From: Peromyscus leucopus
Lineage: Eukaryota; Chordata; Mammalia; Rodentia; Cricetidae
Assembly: GCF_004664715.2 (NCBI RefSeq)
Contig: NC_051067.1
Coordinates: 66,358,982-66,422,981, forward strand
Length of the DNA: 64,000 nucleotides
Reading direction: 5' to 3'
This document shows, piece after piece, positions 40,706 through 52,389 of this stretch. The notes under the pieces were generated by a model. It was not told the origin of the DNA. It made no database searches and saw nothing but the letters and a program-made list of their open reading frames with translations. The stretch's first letter is position 1, and every line of letters begins with the position of its first letter. Both the position numbers and the translations under genes were made by a program.

Positions 40706-43700
40706 TCTTTCTCTTCCTTGTGTCTTCCCATAGTCTCCCTCTATGTCAGTATCCTAGTCTCTCCTCTTACAAACTACCAGACCCGTCAGATTAGAGCCCA
40801 CCCATCAAGGAATCATTGGTTCTTAGCTGCTTTAAGTACAGTCACAGTTGAAGAACTGGATTAGAGTTTCAACATATGGGTTTGTGGGGACAGAATACAA
40901 CTGAGCTAGAAGAAACAGTGGCTTAGACATGGAAATGCCTGAGAGAGGATGGCAAAGAAGAATGTTCTAGTTGCTAGCACAGCTAGACACGTACCATCCA
41001 CTGAGACCAGAGCCTTCAATCAGAATTTCCAATCCAAGTTTGCAGCACCTCATGCATTTTAATTGCAGCGTCAGATGAGCTATAGATGTGACATAGCTCT
41101 CTTCCAGGTTACCATGTCCAGGGAGTTTAATGAGTGTGACTTATTGCTTGTAACTAAGAGATTTCAATGGTGATTTTTGGCTCTTTCAGATTCTTCCTTT
41201 GAAATTATTTCTACTTTGTCTTTTTCTCCTCCGAAATGGTTTCTAGAGCATGGCTTTGTGGTTACATGGCAGGACCTTCATAATAGCTTCCAGCCTGTTC
41301 AGTTTCCTGACCCCCAGCTTGTGCCAGTTCTCATCTTACATACCAAATTGAGATTCCTCACCCCAAGAGATGGTAGTCATCACTCCTCCCACTTTTTAGA
41401 GATTTTAAAGGCCCCATCATCTCAGAGTCTCAAAATAAATCTCTAATTCATAATGTCACACCAATTATACTTTATGCCTACTTAATTTCTATTATCACTG
41501 AAAATTCTGCTCCTTCCATGACATATCTCACATGTTTCCAGTCATGGCTCCTTTCTCCTGCCACCCCTACTTAGTATGCTTCCAGAGGCTACCTGCTCTG
41601 AAGATTTGCTCTTTAAAAAACAAACAAACAAACAAGCAAAAACAACTTTCATTTAAAAGTTGTGGTTCCCCAGAAACATCTTCTCTGTCCATTCTGTCTG
41701 GAACTCATCTGGTGTGGGCCTATATCCCAATCTACTCAGAGGCTGAGTTCAAGATCAGCCTGGGCAACTTAGTTATCTATTCTCTAAATAAAAAAAAACA
41801 ACAACAAACAAACAAACAAAACAAACAAACAAAACAAAAAAAAAACCAGAGGCAGCAAGATGAGTCAGTGGACACAGGAGCCAGCCATTGAGTCCAATGA
41901 CCTGAGTTCAATCCCAAGGCCCCACATGGTAGAAGGAAAGACAAAAATCCAAAAGTTGCCCTCCATTGTTGCACACACACTAAGGGAAAAAAGGGTGTAT
42001 TCCTGTTATATCTTCCTTTTTGGTAGTGTTACTGGCTGTACTGAATTTTCATATGTTGAAGCCTCAATTCCAGTCCTTGCAAATGTTTCCTTATTTATAG
42101 ATTCTTTAGAAAAATCATTAAGCTAGAATAGGTCATTTTAATGGATCCCAATCCAGTATTACCAGTGTGCTTATGAAGCAAAAAGATTAGGGAACAGAGA
42201 TATACTGGGGAATTGAAGGAAACACATCTTAAGGACCTGACCTTATAGACTCCAAAAGAAAGATCTAAAATAGATCCTTTCTATAGTCCCAGAAGAATTC
42301 CACAGGGCTGACACCCTGATCTCAGACTTTCTGCTTCTAAAACTGTAAGAAAACTAACTTCTGTTGTTTTTAAACCACATGATCCACTTTGTTATGGCAA
42401 CCATAGGCATACAACACAGGTGAGTGTGAATCAGTATTTCTTTCTCTGTATGTCTAGTTCCCCATGCAGGCAGACAATTAGTTCCTTTAAAGCTATATCT
42501 CATGGGTAGAGCAGTACCTGTCACATGATAGACATTCAATAGTTGGGATGCCATTCTAATGTTCTTGGCTCTGTTAATGCTAATTCTTCAGTATAATAAT
42601 TTTGACAGTTTGTTTGCATATAAAATTTGCAGCCCAGAATCCAGCCTTTGCTGGTAATGAAGATGGCACTTCAGTCTCTCTTGCCTTTTCTTATTTCTCA
42701 GTTGGCTCCAAACTTGATCAAGGAGGAAGGATGCTGGGTATTAGCGCTTTTGATTTTCAATATCACTTTGCATCTTGGAAGTGGTAGGGACTCTGCAAAC
42801 ACTTTACTAAATAAGATTTTGTTTACCTGTTTGCTGAAATTCTCCTGATGCATTTTAAAAGTTATATCTGTTCCTTGAAGATTGCACACATGTGTATGGT
42901 TACTTTTATTTCGTATCTGTCTCACATCTCTATCAAGCCACCTCCTCTATATAGCTCCATCTTCCACGTTCATGTCTTTTTGTTTTCTCTTTGTGACTCA
43001 CTGAGTTTAACCCTCTGTGTGAACCTGGGTATGGGACTGTCTAATGGAGCCTGGAGGGCTTACTGGTGGATACTCAGTGGAAGACATGACTTTCCCTCCC
43101 TCAAAACCCACCAGGGAGCCTTTTTTAGTTTACCCGGCAGGGTAGGGTCCATGAGCCTCTCCTTCATCCCAACTGGCTATTGACAGGTTCAGTCTGGTGC
43201 AGGATCAGTGCCGGGAACCCAGCTGCCATGTGTTCTGATTGCATAATGCATATTGTGATCTCCAGCTGGAATCCAGGTCTCTAAAGGGCAGGGATTTTCC
43301 TAAATGATTGAAATTCTGCCCTCTTGTAGTAAAGGTTTAATAAATCTGCCCAGGTGCCCATTCTGTGGCACTTTGGTGGAATATGGAGGTAGCTCCTGAC
43401 AATTCCCTTTTTCTGAGCTTCCTCTCCCTACTTCCACAACTCCTCCACAGTACACAGACCACCAGCGTGGAAGTAGTGACTCTGTACTGCATGTCTTTGC
43501 CTCCTCCTCTTGGTTGTATCCCGGGACATAGATGAACATTATACCTTGTAAAGTACTTCTTCTGGCAGTGTGGATTGTGACCGAGAGACTTGTGACAGCA
43601 TTTTTCTGCTGCAAGATTTATAGCTGGTGAATCTAGCCAATGGACAGAGACAATCAATGCCCATGTTATGGAAAAGAGAAAGAAGACAATTGGTAGAAAA

Positions 43701-44960
43701 AGAGTGGGTGTGGTCAGGTTGCTGGAAGCAGCCCGAGGGCTTTCTAGAAGTTTCCTGGAGCCAATATCCATTCCTACTCCTTCCTTTCCACTTCACATCC
43801 TTGTGTCCTTGCCTGAAATTTCCCCTTCTTTGCTTAAATTGGGTTGATTGTATTTAATTTCTAAAAACTAAACAAAATTAACATAAAAACAAAACAGACA
43901 AAAACCAGACACAAAGCCATAGCTTTTCCCACTTCTTGGTGTTTTTGTTTGTTTTTGTTTTCTTAGAAATTGTGATGATTTCCTTCTGAAAAAGCAACAT
44001 CAAAGCCTTACCCCGAGTCTCCTCCCTCAGATCACCAATTAAAGCCTGTTTACCTTGAGATAATTGAGGAGTCATCCCCTGCATTAGGTAATCTACAGCT
44101 TTGGACAGCATTGCTTTGTGATTCTTTCCAAATGGAAGGTTCTACACCTGTGCTCCAAACTCTACCAGGAGCACTCAACGCTTTCAAAGCTCTCTCTTCT
44201 AAATTGCCTCCTAAATTCTTGCTGTTTTCAGGATCACTTTTCTTAACTGTCCCAGCTGAGATGAACTCAGGTGGTTACCCTACAGTTCCAGGATGCTAAA
44301 TCTGAAACAGGTCTTTATGGGAAGAGGGCATTCACACTTTCCCCGTGTTTAAATAAACCATTTTCAAGAAGAGATGTTTGTGGGGAAAAAATAGCATACC
44401 CGTGCTGTATGAAGTTTAGTTATGGCTTCTGTTTGCTGCATTTGACTGCATCTATTACAGCTACCTCTGTCTGACTATCAAGATGAAGTCAGATGGCCGC
44501 AGAGCCGAGGTCTCATTGGAGGTGGTAAGAGATAGTCAGTGTGGAATTGATGATGAGCCTGGAGCTTCAAAAAAGGAAGAGACTGATAATAAAAATGGAA
44601 ACTCCACATAGCAATGAGAAACTGTGTGAAGAGCCTATAAGTAGGACCAATATATCACCTACTCTGTGGATGAGTTATATTAACTGAAAACTTGGAAAAA
44701 TCAAGGAGAGAGAAAAAAAAAAAGATTCCAGGCTGAGGGAGCGACTTGTACAAGACTTCCCACTGTGAAGGAGATAGGATGGCCCCAGAGTCGAAAGGAA
44801 TGTCCAAGTGACTGGCACAGAGCAGGGCCAGGGGCTGATGAGGTTCTAGAGGCAGGCAAATGGGTGACTCCTGTACACTCTGGCTATGTGCAGACAGCAA
44901 AGATCTTTTATCTTGTTCATGTATGATTTGTCTTTCCAAAAAAATAAAAATAAAAACTTG
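40706..44960. other. No gene recognised; sparse SINE fragments
   Basis: Mostly unique DNA. A tRNA-derived SINE is at about 41857-41985 (+) with A/C-rich runs before it (41780-41848). A MIR-like tail is near 42510-42550, and an A-run occurs at about 44709-44721. The open frames here (up to 144 codons at 43337-43771, minus) have no recognisable domain or composition. Confidence 0.5.
41857..41985 (+). repeat. B2/B3-type SINE
   Basis: 'gcagcaagatgagtcagtggacacaggagccagccattgagtccaatgacctgagttcaatccc' followed by 'ccacatggtagaaggaaagac...ttgccctcc...cacacacac' gives a diverged tRNA-derived SINE in plus orientation. Confidence 0.55.
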
Positions 44961-45110
44961 AATATGTTGTTGCAAGGACAGTTGGTAAAGGGTGTGTCTT
45001 GCAAGCCCAAGAACATTAGTTCAACCAGTACAACAAAGTAAAAAGAAAAAGAAAAAAGAAAAAGCTGTGTGTGGTGGCATGTACTTGTAATCCCAGGCAG
45101 GGATCTTTGA
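44961..45110 (+). repeat. SINE fragments
   Basis: 'aaggacagttggtaaagggtgtgtcttgcaagcccaagaacattagttcaa' is tRNA-SINE-like. An A-rich link and a B1 head 'tgtgtggtggcatgtacttgtaatcccag' follow. Both are partial. Confidence 0.45.
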
Positions 45111-45517
45111 GGCTCCATGGCCATCGGCATAGTCTAATTGTCACATTCTGGGCTAGTGAGAGAACCTGCCTCCCAGTCCCCCCAAAATGATGAATGTGTG
45201 ATAGTTGAAAAATGCCACTTAAGGTTGTCCTTTGTCCTCTACACACAGATGCTCATGTGTGTATGTGTATATGTGCACTTACACATGCACAAACATCCAT
45301 ACACATACACAAGCACACATTTATGTACACACATAAGTTAAAAGACCAGTTTTCTAAATAGTTTACACAACAAAATAGGACAGAAAGCATAGACTGCCAA
45401 TATACTTCTTGTTCCTCACATAATTTCCCTGTTACTAACATCTTGCCATTTGTGTGTTACATTTGTTATAATATCAACATTGGTGAATCATTACACTAAT
45501 TAGACTAAGTAGGTTGT

Positions 45518-45559
<42 letters not shown>
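45518..45559. repeat. (GT)n microsatellite, about 21 repeats
   Basis: An uninterrupted GT run directly followed by an L1-like 3' end. Confidence 0.95.
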
Positions 45560-45562
<3 letters not shown>

Positions 45563-45720
45563 ACAATAATAATTACAGAAGAGAACATGAATTTCAGAGG
45601 AGGATGTGGATGGAGGGGACCTGGGAGGAGTTGGGGATAGAAGGTTATAAATTATGTAAATACAGTGTTCTCATTACAAAAGTCTCAAAAAATGGTTCAT
45701 GAATAAAAAATAAATAAAAA
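45560..45720 (+). repeat. L1-like 3' end
   Basis: 'gaggatgtggatggaggggacctgggaggagttggggatagaagg', then 'taaattatgtaaatacagtgttctcattacaaaagtctcaaaaaatgg' and an A-rich AATAAA-containing end, as in rodent L1 3' termini. 5'-truncated, non-coding. Confidence 0.5.
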
Positions 45721-45949
45721 TATGAGGTCCTACTGGAGTAGGGAGAGATTCTGATTCAACTTGACTGGTTGCCGTATAAAAAAGGGGCTAATGTGAACAG
45801 AGGAAGATGATTAAGTAAGCCTAAAGGTCACCTCAAGCCAACCACAGAGTCAGAACAGACCCCTCACTTAGAGCTTCAATAGCAAGCAACCCAGCTGACA
45901 CTTATATTTCAGGCCTTGAAATCAGCGGAAAATCAAATTTAGGTCAGTC

Positions 45950-46030
45950 TTTGTGGTGGTCTGTGACAGTCTGTAAGGTGGCCTGTGACAGTCTGTGAGG
46001 TGGTCTGTGACAGTCTGTGAGGTGGTGGTA
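45950..46030. repeat. Short tandem repeat, about 24 bp x 3
   Basis: Units of the form 'ggtggtctgtgacagtctgtga' repeat about three times. The same word ('tggtttgtgacagtctgtg') reappears at about 46870-46925 beyond the solo LTR, suggesting that the two stretches belong to one older element. Confidence 0.7.
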
Positions 46031-46225
46031 CAGGACCTGGGGAAGACTGCACACACCCTGGGAGGAAGGGAGTGGTATGGGTTGTTAAGAATGCATGAAT
46101 CTGCGCTGGCATTGGCACAGGCAGATCGCATGGGCTGATCATGGATCCTGTGGGTGGCATCTGTGGTAGCTATTTGGGTGGGTAAAGGCTGTGGATGGCC
46201 TACCAATTCCCCACATTGGGTGCCA
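46031..46225 (-). mobile_element. ERVK-like leader with tRNA-Lys-type primer binding site
   Basis: On the minus strand 46225-46208 reads TGGCACCCAATGTGGGGA, which agrees at 15 of 18 positions with the site complementary to the 3' end of tRNA-Lys(CTT). Two of the three differences are of the CpG-decay type. It lies directly after an LTR-like segment in the minus direction, as a primer binding site should. The following leader (towards lower coordinates) has no long gag frame; the element is a decayed remnant. Confidence 0.65.
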
Positions 46226-46494
46226 GATAATATGAAAAATCCATCCAGTCTATTTAATGAGCAAAGGAATTTATTTGGGGATTAACTCACTACCATGAGA
46301 GATTTATTGTAGGGTCTGGGAAAGCTGAGTTATGTCCCATGCTAATTTGCCTGGTTCAAGACTTTTGCATCCAATACTACGAGGAGGGGAAGAGAGAGCC
46401 ATATACCTGCATCCCAGGTCTTAAGGATCCAGAGAGGCCATGCCCCAGGGCATAGGCAGGTTTAACAGTTATCTGTCACCTCACTAGAGGAGAT
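46226..46494 (-). mobile_element. ERVK-like LTR, part next to the primer site (minus strand)
   Basis: The minus strand carries two AATAAA words (+ strand TTTATT near 46270 and 46303) and a TTAAATAG word, then ends before the primer site. It is interrupted on its upstream side at 46489-46494 by the solo LTR that follows. The remaining upstream part is probably 46847-46935. Confidence 0.55.
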
Positions 46495-46846
46495 TGTTGC
46501 TGGAGGGCTTCTCTCCAGGTTCCACCAAGTCCCGCAGTCCCACAATCCACGTATAAAATAATCACTCAGACACTTATATGACTTATAAACTGTATGGCCG
46601 TGGCAGGCTTCTTGCTAACTGTTCTTATATCTTAAATTAACCCATTTTTATAAATCTATACCTTGCCACATGGCTGGTGGCTTACCAGTGTCTTTACATG
46701 TTGCTTGTCCTGGCGGTGGCTGCCGTGTCCCTCCTCCTTCTTCCTGTTTCCCCAATTCTCCTCTCTCCTTGTCCCACCTATACTTCCTGTCTGGTCACTG
46801 GCCACCAGTGTTTTATTTATATAGAGCGATATCCACAGCAGGAGAT
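46489..46846 (-). mobile_element. Solo LTR, family L, copy A (346 bp) with 6-bp target duplication
   Basis: Element 46495-46840 on the minus strand begins TGCTGTGGATATC and ends CCCTCCAGCAACA, flanked by a perfect duplication GGAGAT (46489-46494, 46841-46846). A TATATAAATAAAAC word lies close to the 5' end. It is inserted inside an older ERVK-like LTR. A near-identical copy is at 51718-52064 on the opposite strand. No internal sequence is left. Confidence 0.93.
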
Positions 46847-46935
46847 TATTCAAGGTCATAGCTAGAACAGCTACCCACTACAGTCTGTAACAGTCCGTGT
46901 GGTGGTTTGTGACAGTCTGTGTGAAGGTCTATAAC
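46847..46935 (-). mobile_element. ERVK-like LTR, upstream part (minus strand)
   Basis: Sequence beyond the solo LTR that would be continuous with 46494-46226 once the insertion and one copy of its duplication are removed. It carries the 'tgtgacagtctgtg' word also found in the leader. The outer boundary near 46935 is a guess. Confidence 0.4.
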
Positions 46936-47280
46936 AACAGTCCTAGGAAACTGCTAAACATGCTATACAGAAAAATTTCATTCACCAAGCAGTGTTCAAA
47001 AATTAAAATCAGGAGGGTTGTCTTACCTTCTAACTATGGCCTTTCTAGCATTTGTAGACTACTCTTTAGAAATCCTCAGCCAAAATACAAACTACAAGAA
47101 AGAAGGAAGAAATTTGTTTTATCAATTGAAATAGTGACAGTCAATAAGTATTTGTCAAATAAATAAACTAAGCATGTGACTATGTGCTATTCTCTCTATG
47201 TATGTTTTGTTCATGTTCCATGTCAGGGTCCCATAAGAAAACTTAGGATTGTCTTTCCCCAAGTTAAAAGTGAGAATTGC

Positions 47281-47505
47281 TTCTCAACTTCTCTTCCTTC
47301 CTTTCTTCCTTCCTTTCTTCCTTCCTTCCTTCCTACCTTCCTTCCTTCCCTCCCTCCTTCCTTTTTCTCCCTTCCTTCCTTTTTCTTTCCTTCCTTCTTT
47401 CCCTTCCTATTCCCTTCATCCTTTCTTCCTTCCTTCCATTTTCTGCCTTTCTCCCCTTCCTTCTTTCCCTCCCTCCCCCTTCCATCCTTCCTTTCTTTGT
47501 TTATC
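47281..47505. repeat. Polypyrimidine (TTCC/CCCTT)n tract, about 220 bp
   Basis: Nearly uninterrupted C/T on the + strand made of TTCC, TTTC and CCCT units. It produces long Phe/Leu/Pro/Ser open frames in several phases that are not genes. Confidence 0.9.
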
Positions 47506-47574
47506 ATTATTTATTTTTTTCCTATTTACTTTTATTTTTACTGATGTGTTAAAATTTGTTTGCTTGTTTCATTT

Positions 47575-47830
47575 CTTAAGCAGCCAGAATGACCTAGAAC
47601 TCACTAAAGTAGCCCAGTTGAACTTGTACTTCTAACCACCCTGCCTCAACCTCCTGAGCACTGGGATTATGTAAGTATGCCATCATGCCCTGCTCCTTTG
47701 AATAAATAAAGTGATGGCTGGTGTTATAAACTTGTAATTACAGCACTCCAGATAGTGGAGGAGGAGGATTGTGAATTCAAGGCCAGCCTGCGATGTGTAG
47801 CAAAACTGTATCTCAAAACAAACAAACAAA
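47575..47830. repeat. Two degenerate B1-like SINEs in opposite orientation
   Basis: 47575-47695 is B1-like on the minus strand ('gcctcaacctcctgagcactgggattatg'). 47712-47830 is B1-like on the plus strand ('attgtgaattcaaggccagcctgcg...aaactgtatctcaaaac'), ending in an A/C-rich tail. Confidence 0.55.
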
Positions 47831-48579
47831 CCAGAAAAAATGCCAGGGGGCATTGGGGTCAGTATAATCTAAAATGAGCCCTATGTAGATGCTCATATCT
47901 TCAATAGGTCTGAAAAAATTCCATGTGTTCTTTGGTGTTTCTGTTCCTTTATTTTGGCCCAATTTTGCATTCTCTAAAGTTGTAAAGAAAAAACAAACAG
48001 GAAGTTGCATTGAGAGTAAACACATCTCGGCTTCCTTCCCCTCACCACTACCTCTAGAGAAATCCCCAGTGCATCCGATGTTCTAGAATGGGACATACCA
48101 GGTGATATGTTCCCTAGATACCTGTTTAGTCATCTGTGGCGTAGTCATTGGCAGGCAGTCTCTGCTCCTAGAAATCAAGCCTACAGAGTATTAAGGGACA
48201 ATAAAAATGATCATTTTTATTCTGCATCATTTAAAAGCATATTTATGAGATATTTAAAGACAACAATATTTGTGTGTGTATGTATTTGTGCCCCCTGCTG
48301 AGAGGAACCCTGAGACTTGTATATACTAAACAAGTGCTCTACCTCTGAGCTACAAACCCAGCTCTATTCTTGACCTTAAATTAGACTATATTATTCTCCA
48401 TTTCTGGTCCTAGAATTATTGAGAAACAGTCTCTCTCAAGTACTGCCAGTGAAGGCATGTGCATCTTAAATGCCTACATGACTGTAGAGAAAACCTGCAG
48501 GAAATCAGGTCTCTTCAGAGACTTGCTGGTTTTGTTGGTGAATCTACATATTCATTCATTTTTCTTCCTAAAAAATTTT
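47831..48579. other. No gene recognised; ID-like fragment
   Basis: A reversed ID-like piece ('caagtgctctacctctgagctacaaacccagctc') lies at about 48330-48364. The rest is unique. Confidence 0.5.
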
Positions 48580-48720
48580 CCAAGACAGGGTCTCACTATA
48601 TGGCTCTGGCTATTCTCGTAATCACTATGTAGCCCAGGCTGGCCTTAAACTAACAGAGATCAGCCTGCCTCTGCCTCCTGAGTGCTGGAATTAAAGGTAT
48701 GTGCCTCTATATCCAGACAC
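48580..48720 (-). repeat. B1 SINE
   Basis: Reverse-strand B1: the + strand shows 'ccaagacagggtctcactatatggctctgg...tatgtagcccaggctggccttaaac...cagcctgcctctgcctcctgagtgctggaattaaagg'. Confidence 0.8.
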
Positions 48721-49065
48721 TTACTCGTTATTAAGTGTAATCAACCCTATTTTTGCTTTGTTTTCTAGCTTTTCAGTTACCATAATCAACTTTAGACTGA
48801 AAAAATATTAAGTAGAAAATTCTAAGGGTAAACAATTCAAAAATGTTAAAGAACTTATTATAGTACAGAGTTAAACTACTCTATTTTATTGTTAGTTATT
48901 ATTAATCTAAAACTATAGCAAACTTATGAACTAAAGTTTGTCACAGATATGCATATAAAATACAAAAAATCTATCAATTTCTCTATCATTTAATACTCCA
49001 TAGTTTCAGGTATCAGATGGAAGTTGGGAAAGTGTATACACAGACACAGGTGAGAGAGAGTGAGG

Positions 49066-49119
<54 letters not shown>

Positions 49120-50684
49120 AAAAAAAAAAAAAAGAAGAGAGAGAGAGAGAGAGAGAGAGAATGTTCTCTTTTTCATTTGAGGATTCTGTCCAGATGCAGG
49201 CTCCTTTCTCCTCTGAGTCCTAAGTGACCATGTATTTACACATGTTACACATGTTCTTGAGATAATAAGTCTTCTTTGGTTAGTAAATTACAGCAGTAAG
49301 ATGGGGTGGGATCTTTCCCATGGGTCAGTAGACAGACTTAGGGCTGGGTTGCCTGGGACTGTCCCTGGAGCTCCATAGCTTATACTCGGGGCTCTGAGGC
49401 TGACTGTCAACAGTCATCTTGCAGAAGAGTTCTTGACTGTGATAGTCACAGGCAGGGTGTCTGTTCTTTGTGATCCGTCCACTTGACTCTCGGTGGTCAC
49501 AGAAGATTGACTTTCAAGCTCATCAGTGAAATGACATGAGAGGTAAATGGACACAAACTTAGAGCAATGATGGTGGTCTCATTGTGGGTTCTTTTGAAGC
49601 CTGTTCCTTTTACTTAGTTAACTTTGAAGACTATCTTTCATTTGCCTACAATATTTGATACACAGAATGAAATTTTATATGAAACTTCAAATTTGAGAAC
49701 TAGAAGTATTTAAATCACTTGAATGTAATATCCCAAGAATGATTTTTAAATACAGATATATTGTAAATGAAAGTCTGATAGTAATTATAAAATGTAACAC
49801 ATGGTTAAAGCATTGTGAGGAAAACCATCTTCTAAGAAATCAGAGTGACACTGACATCTCTATTCCCCTTGCCACATCAGTGAGAGCCCTACGGTGGCTC
49901 ACAGGACTGGAAGAAAATGGAAAGTTTCCAGGACAATAAGCATGACTCTCTGGTGCTCTCCTGTCCTTTCTGCTGCAGAAGGACATACTGCCACTGTCAT
50001 TGCACCTCAGACAAATGTCCTCATCCCAGTCTGAGGGTTCATGTGAAGGTAGCCGAGGAGGAATAAGGCTTCTCCTGATAAACAAAGGCAGAGAATTTCC
50101 AAGGATATATCTCAAAGCAATGAATCTATTTCTCCACAATGTTTCTTAAACCCAAGGGCTCCACGAGGCACAGAAAAAAAAAGATACTGTACAAAGCACA
50201 GGAATTTTTCTAATGCAAAATATTTCATATTTAGAAAAACTGATGCTGACAGTATTCTGCAGATACACACGTGCCGTCTACATGAGATCATCTTGGTTAC
50301 TGGAAAGGAAAAAGGTGGCAAGCTCGGGAAATGGCAGCTTCCACCAAATGTGTGAACAAGAGAAACGCCGGTTTCTTCGCCCCCCTCTCTGAATCCTGTT
50401 CCCACCGGGAAAAGGCTGTCCTGTTTCTCTTCTCACTGAACACTTAGCAGTTCCTGAAGCCAGATTTCTTACTGAGGAATGAGGGAGAAGGGTGAGAGGC
50501 AAATTGTGGGATTTCCAGTCATGTGGTTGGCACTCTGCTTGTTAAAATGGATGGTTATGCTACTTCTTCTTTGCCTATCCTCCTGAATCATCTATTTAAA
50601 AAGAATGAAAGCTAAGACAGCAACCAAGCATTTGTTTTTATCCCTAAGAGACTCTTAGTAAACAGACCATAAAGAGGCTTGTTT
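48721..50684. other. No gene recognised; (GA)n tract
   Basis: A GA-rich microsatellite with an internal A19 run occupies 49051-49160. The rest is unique sequence with a few short open frames of no recognisable content. Confidence 0.6.
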
Positions 50685-51200
50685 GCATAACCATGTTTAT
50701 TACAGCAGGGTTCACAGTAGCCAAGTCATGGAATCAGTCTAGGTACGCCTCAACAGATGGATAAAGAACATGTATTTTTTTTTCAGGCGTATATGAATAA
50801 AAGTGCCAGGCATAGTGGTACACATCTGTAATCCCAGTACCTAGAAGGTGGAGACAAAAGGATCCGGAATTCAAGGTCATTCTCAGCTGCACACCAAGTT
50901 CAAGTTCACCCTGGCCTTTATAAGACACTGCAAACAGCAAAATGAACAACAAAAAAAAAGTGGGATTATGTCATTTACTAGAAAACAGAAGCAGCTGGAG
51001 ATCATATGAAATGAAATAAGCAAAATTCAGAAAGACAACACATTTTCTTTCGTTTATAGACCCTAAGTTATATATATTTTAAACACAAATGCCATGCCCA
51101 CCCCCAGCATGAAAGTTGAAGACCTATAGAAGGAGAAGGGATTGGGGAAGGAGGAGAGGGTATGGGTGTAAATATGAGTGTTTATGAAACTCAGCACTGT
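50685..51200 (+). repeat. L1 ORF2 3'-end fragment, interrupted by a B1/B4-type SINE
   Basis: 'ccatgtttattacagcagggttcacagtagccaagtcatggaatcagtctaggtacgcctcaacagatggataaag' and, after the SINE, 'gattatgtcatttact...agcagctggagatcatatgaaatgaaataagcaaaattcagaaagacaac' are the conserved 3' part of L1 ORF2/3'UTR in order. The SINE insertion is at about 50808-50958 ('caggcatagtggtacacatctgtaatcccagtacc...'). Frames are broken. Confidence 0.75.
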
Positions 51201-51247
51201 GTGAAATGAATATACACCAATAAAAATAAGTAAATAAACCACCCAAG

Positions 51248-51351
51248 TAGGCAAGAGACTTGACCTCCAAGCCCAGTAGACACAGTTTGATCTCTAGATG
51301 CCATGTAACGGTGGAAGGAGAGAACCAATCCTACAAAGCTGTCCTCTGACC

Positions 51352-51404
<53 letters not shown>
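51248..51404 (+). repeat. B2/B3-type SINE with (CA)n tail
   Basis: The body 'gacctccaagcccagtagacacagtttgatctc...ggtggaaggagagaaccaatcctacaaagctgtcctctgacc' is tRNA-SINE-like. It runs into about 25 CA repeats at 51354-51404. Confidence 0.65.
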
Positions 51405-51406
<2 letters not shown>

Positions 51407-51711
51407 GCCTGTGTGTCTATATACATATCCTACAGAGAGGGGAGGGAAGCAGGGAGGAAAGGAGAGAAGAAGAGAGGGGAAGAGAGAGACAGGGAGACAG
51501 AGACTCACACATATAACCAGTGGAAAAACCCCTTTAAACCAAATAGAAAAATTCTGATTTAATAAAAAGATCACATTAAGAAACAGTAGGCTTGCATCTT
51601 CGAGTCTCTGGCTTTGATCTTAGACATCATTTACTGGGATTAGGAACTGAGCATTGGTTCTTATACATTGCTAAGGTAGATTTGTTGTTGTTTTGTTTTG
51701 TTCTTACCTCT

Positions 51712-52070
51712 GAGATATGCTGTGGATATCATTCTATATAAATAAAACACTGATGGCCAGTGACCAGACAGGAAGTATAGGTGGGACAAGGAGAGAGAAG
51801 AATTGGGAAAACAGGAAGAAGGAAGGAGAGACACTGCAGCCACCACCAGGAGAAGCAGCATGTAAAGATGCCGGTAAGCCACCAGCCATGTGGCAAGGTA
51901 TAGATTTATAAAAATGGGTTAATTTAAGATATAAGAATGGTTAGCAAGAAGCCTGCCATGGCCATACAGTTTATAAGTGATATAAGTGTCTGAGTGATTA
52001 TTTTATACGTGAATTGTGGGACTGCGGGGTTTGGTGGAACCTGGAGAGAAGCCCTCCAGCAACAGAGATA
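51712..52070 (+). mobile_element. Solo LTR, family L, copy B (347 bp) with 6-bp target duplication
   Basis: Element 51718-52064 begins TGCTGTGGATATC and ends CCCTCCAGCAACA, flanked by a perfect duplication GAGATA (51712-51717, 52065-52070). Compared by eye with copy A (minus strand, 46495-46840) it differs at roughly 20 positions and one or two single-base gaps. It is solo, without internal region, and on the opposite strand from copy A. Confidence 0.95.
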
Positions 52071-52139
52071 CATCTTCACAGACAGAAGTTTCATTATGTA
52101 GCTAAGGTACTCCTCAAACTCACAATCCTCCTGCTTCTG

Positions 52140-52332
52140 TCTCTTCTTCTTCTTCTTCTTCTTCTTTTTTTTTTTTTTTTTTTGGTTTTTCGAGACAGGG
52201 TTTCTCTTGTGTAGCTTTGCGCCTTTCCTGGAACTCACTTGGTAGCCCAGGCTTGCCTCGAACTCACAGAGATCCGCCTGCCTCTGCCTCCCGAGTGCTG
52301 GGATTAAAGGCGTGTGCCACCACCGCCCGGCC
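52140..52332 (-). repeat. Young cricetid-type B1 SINE with T/TTC tail
   Basis: A full-length B1 in reverse: 'gagacagggtttctcttgtgtagctttgcgcctttcctggaactcacttggtagcccaggcttgcctcgaactc' to 'gcgtgtgccaccaccgcccggc'. CpG dinucleotides are still present and divergence is low. The A-tail appears as T16 plus TTC units on the + strand. The 'agctttgcgcctttcctgga' variant points to a cricetid host. Confidence 0.93.
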
Positions 52333-52389
52333 TCTGTCTCTTCTTAAGTCATGGAATTGCAGGCATATATCAGGATTATGTTTGTTTTT

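Noticed and set aside
43337..43771. 144-codon minus-strand frame
   Set aside because: The longest frame in the distal spacer, but it overlaps other open frames and has no recognisable motif, so it was not called a gene.
46489..52070. The two family-L LTRs as the ends of one provirus
   Set aside because: They are in opposite orientation and each has its own, different 6-bp target duplication, so they are separate solo LTRs.
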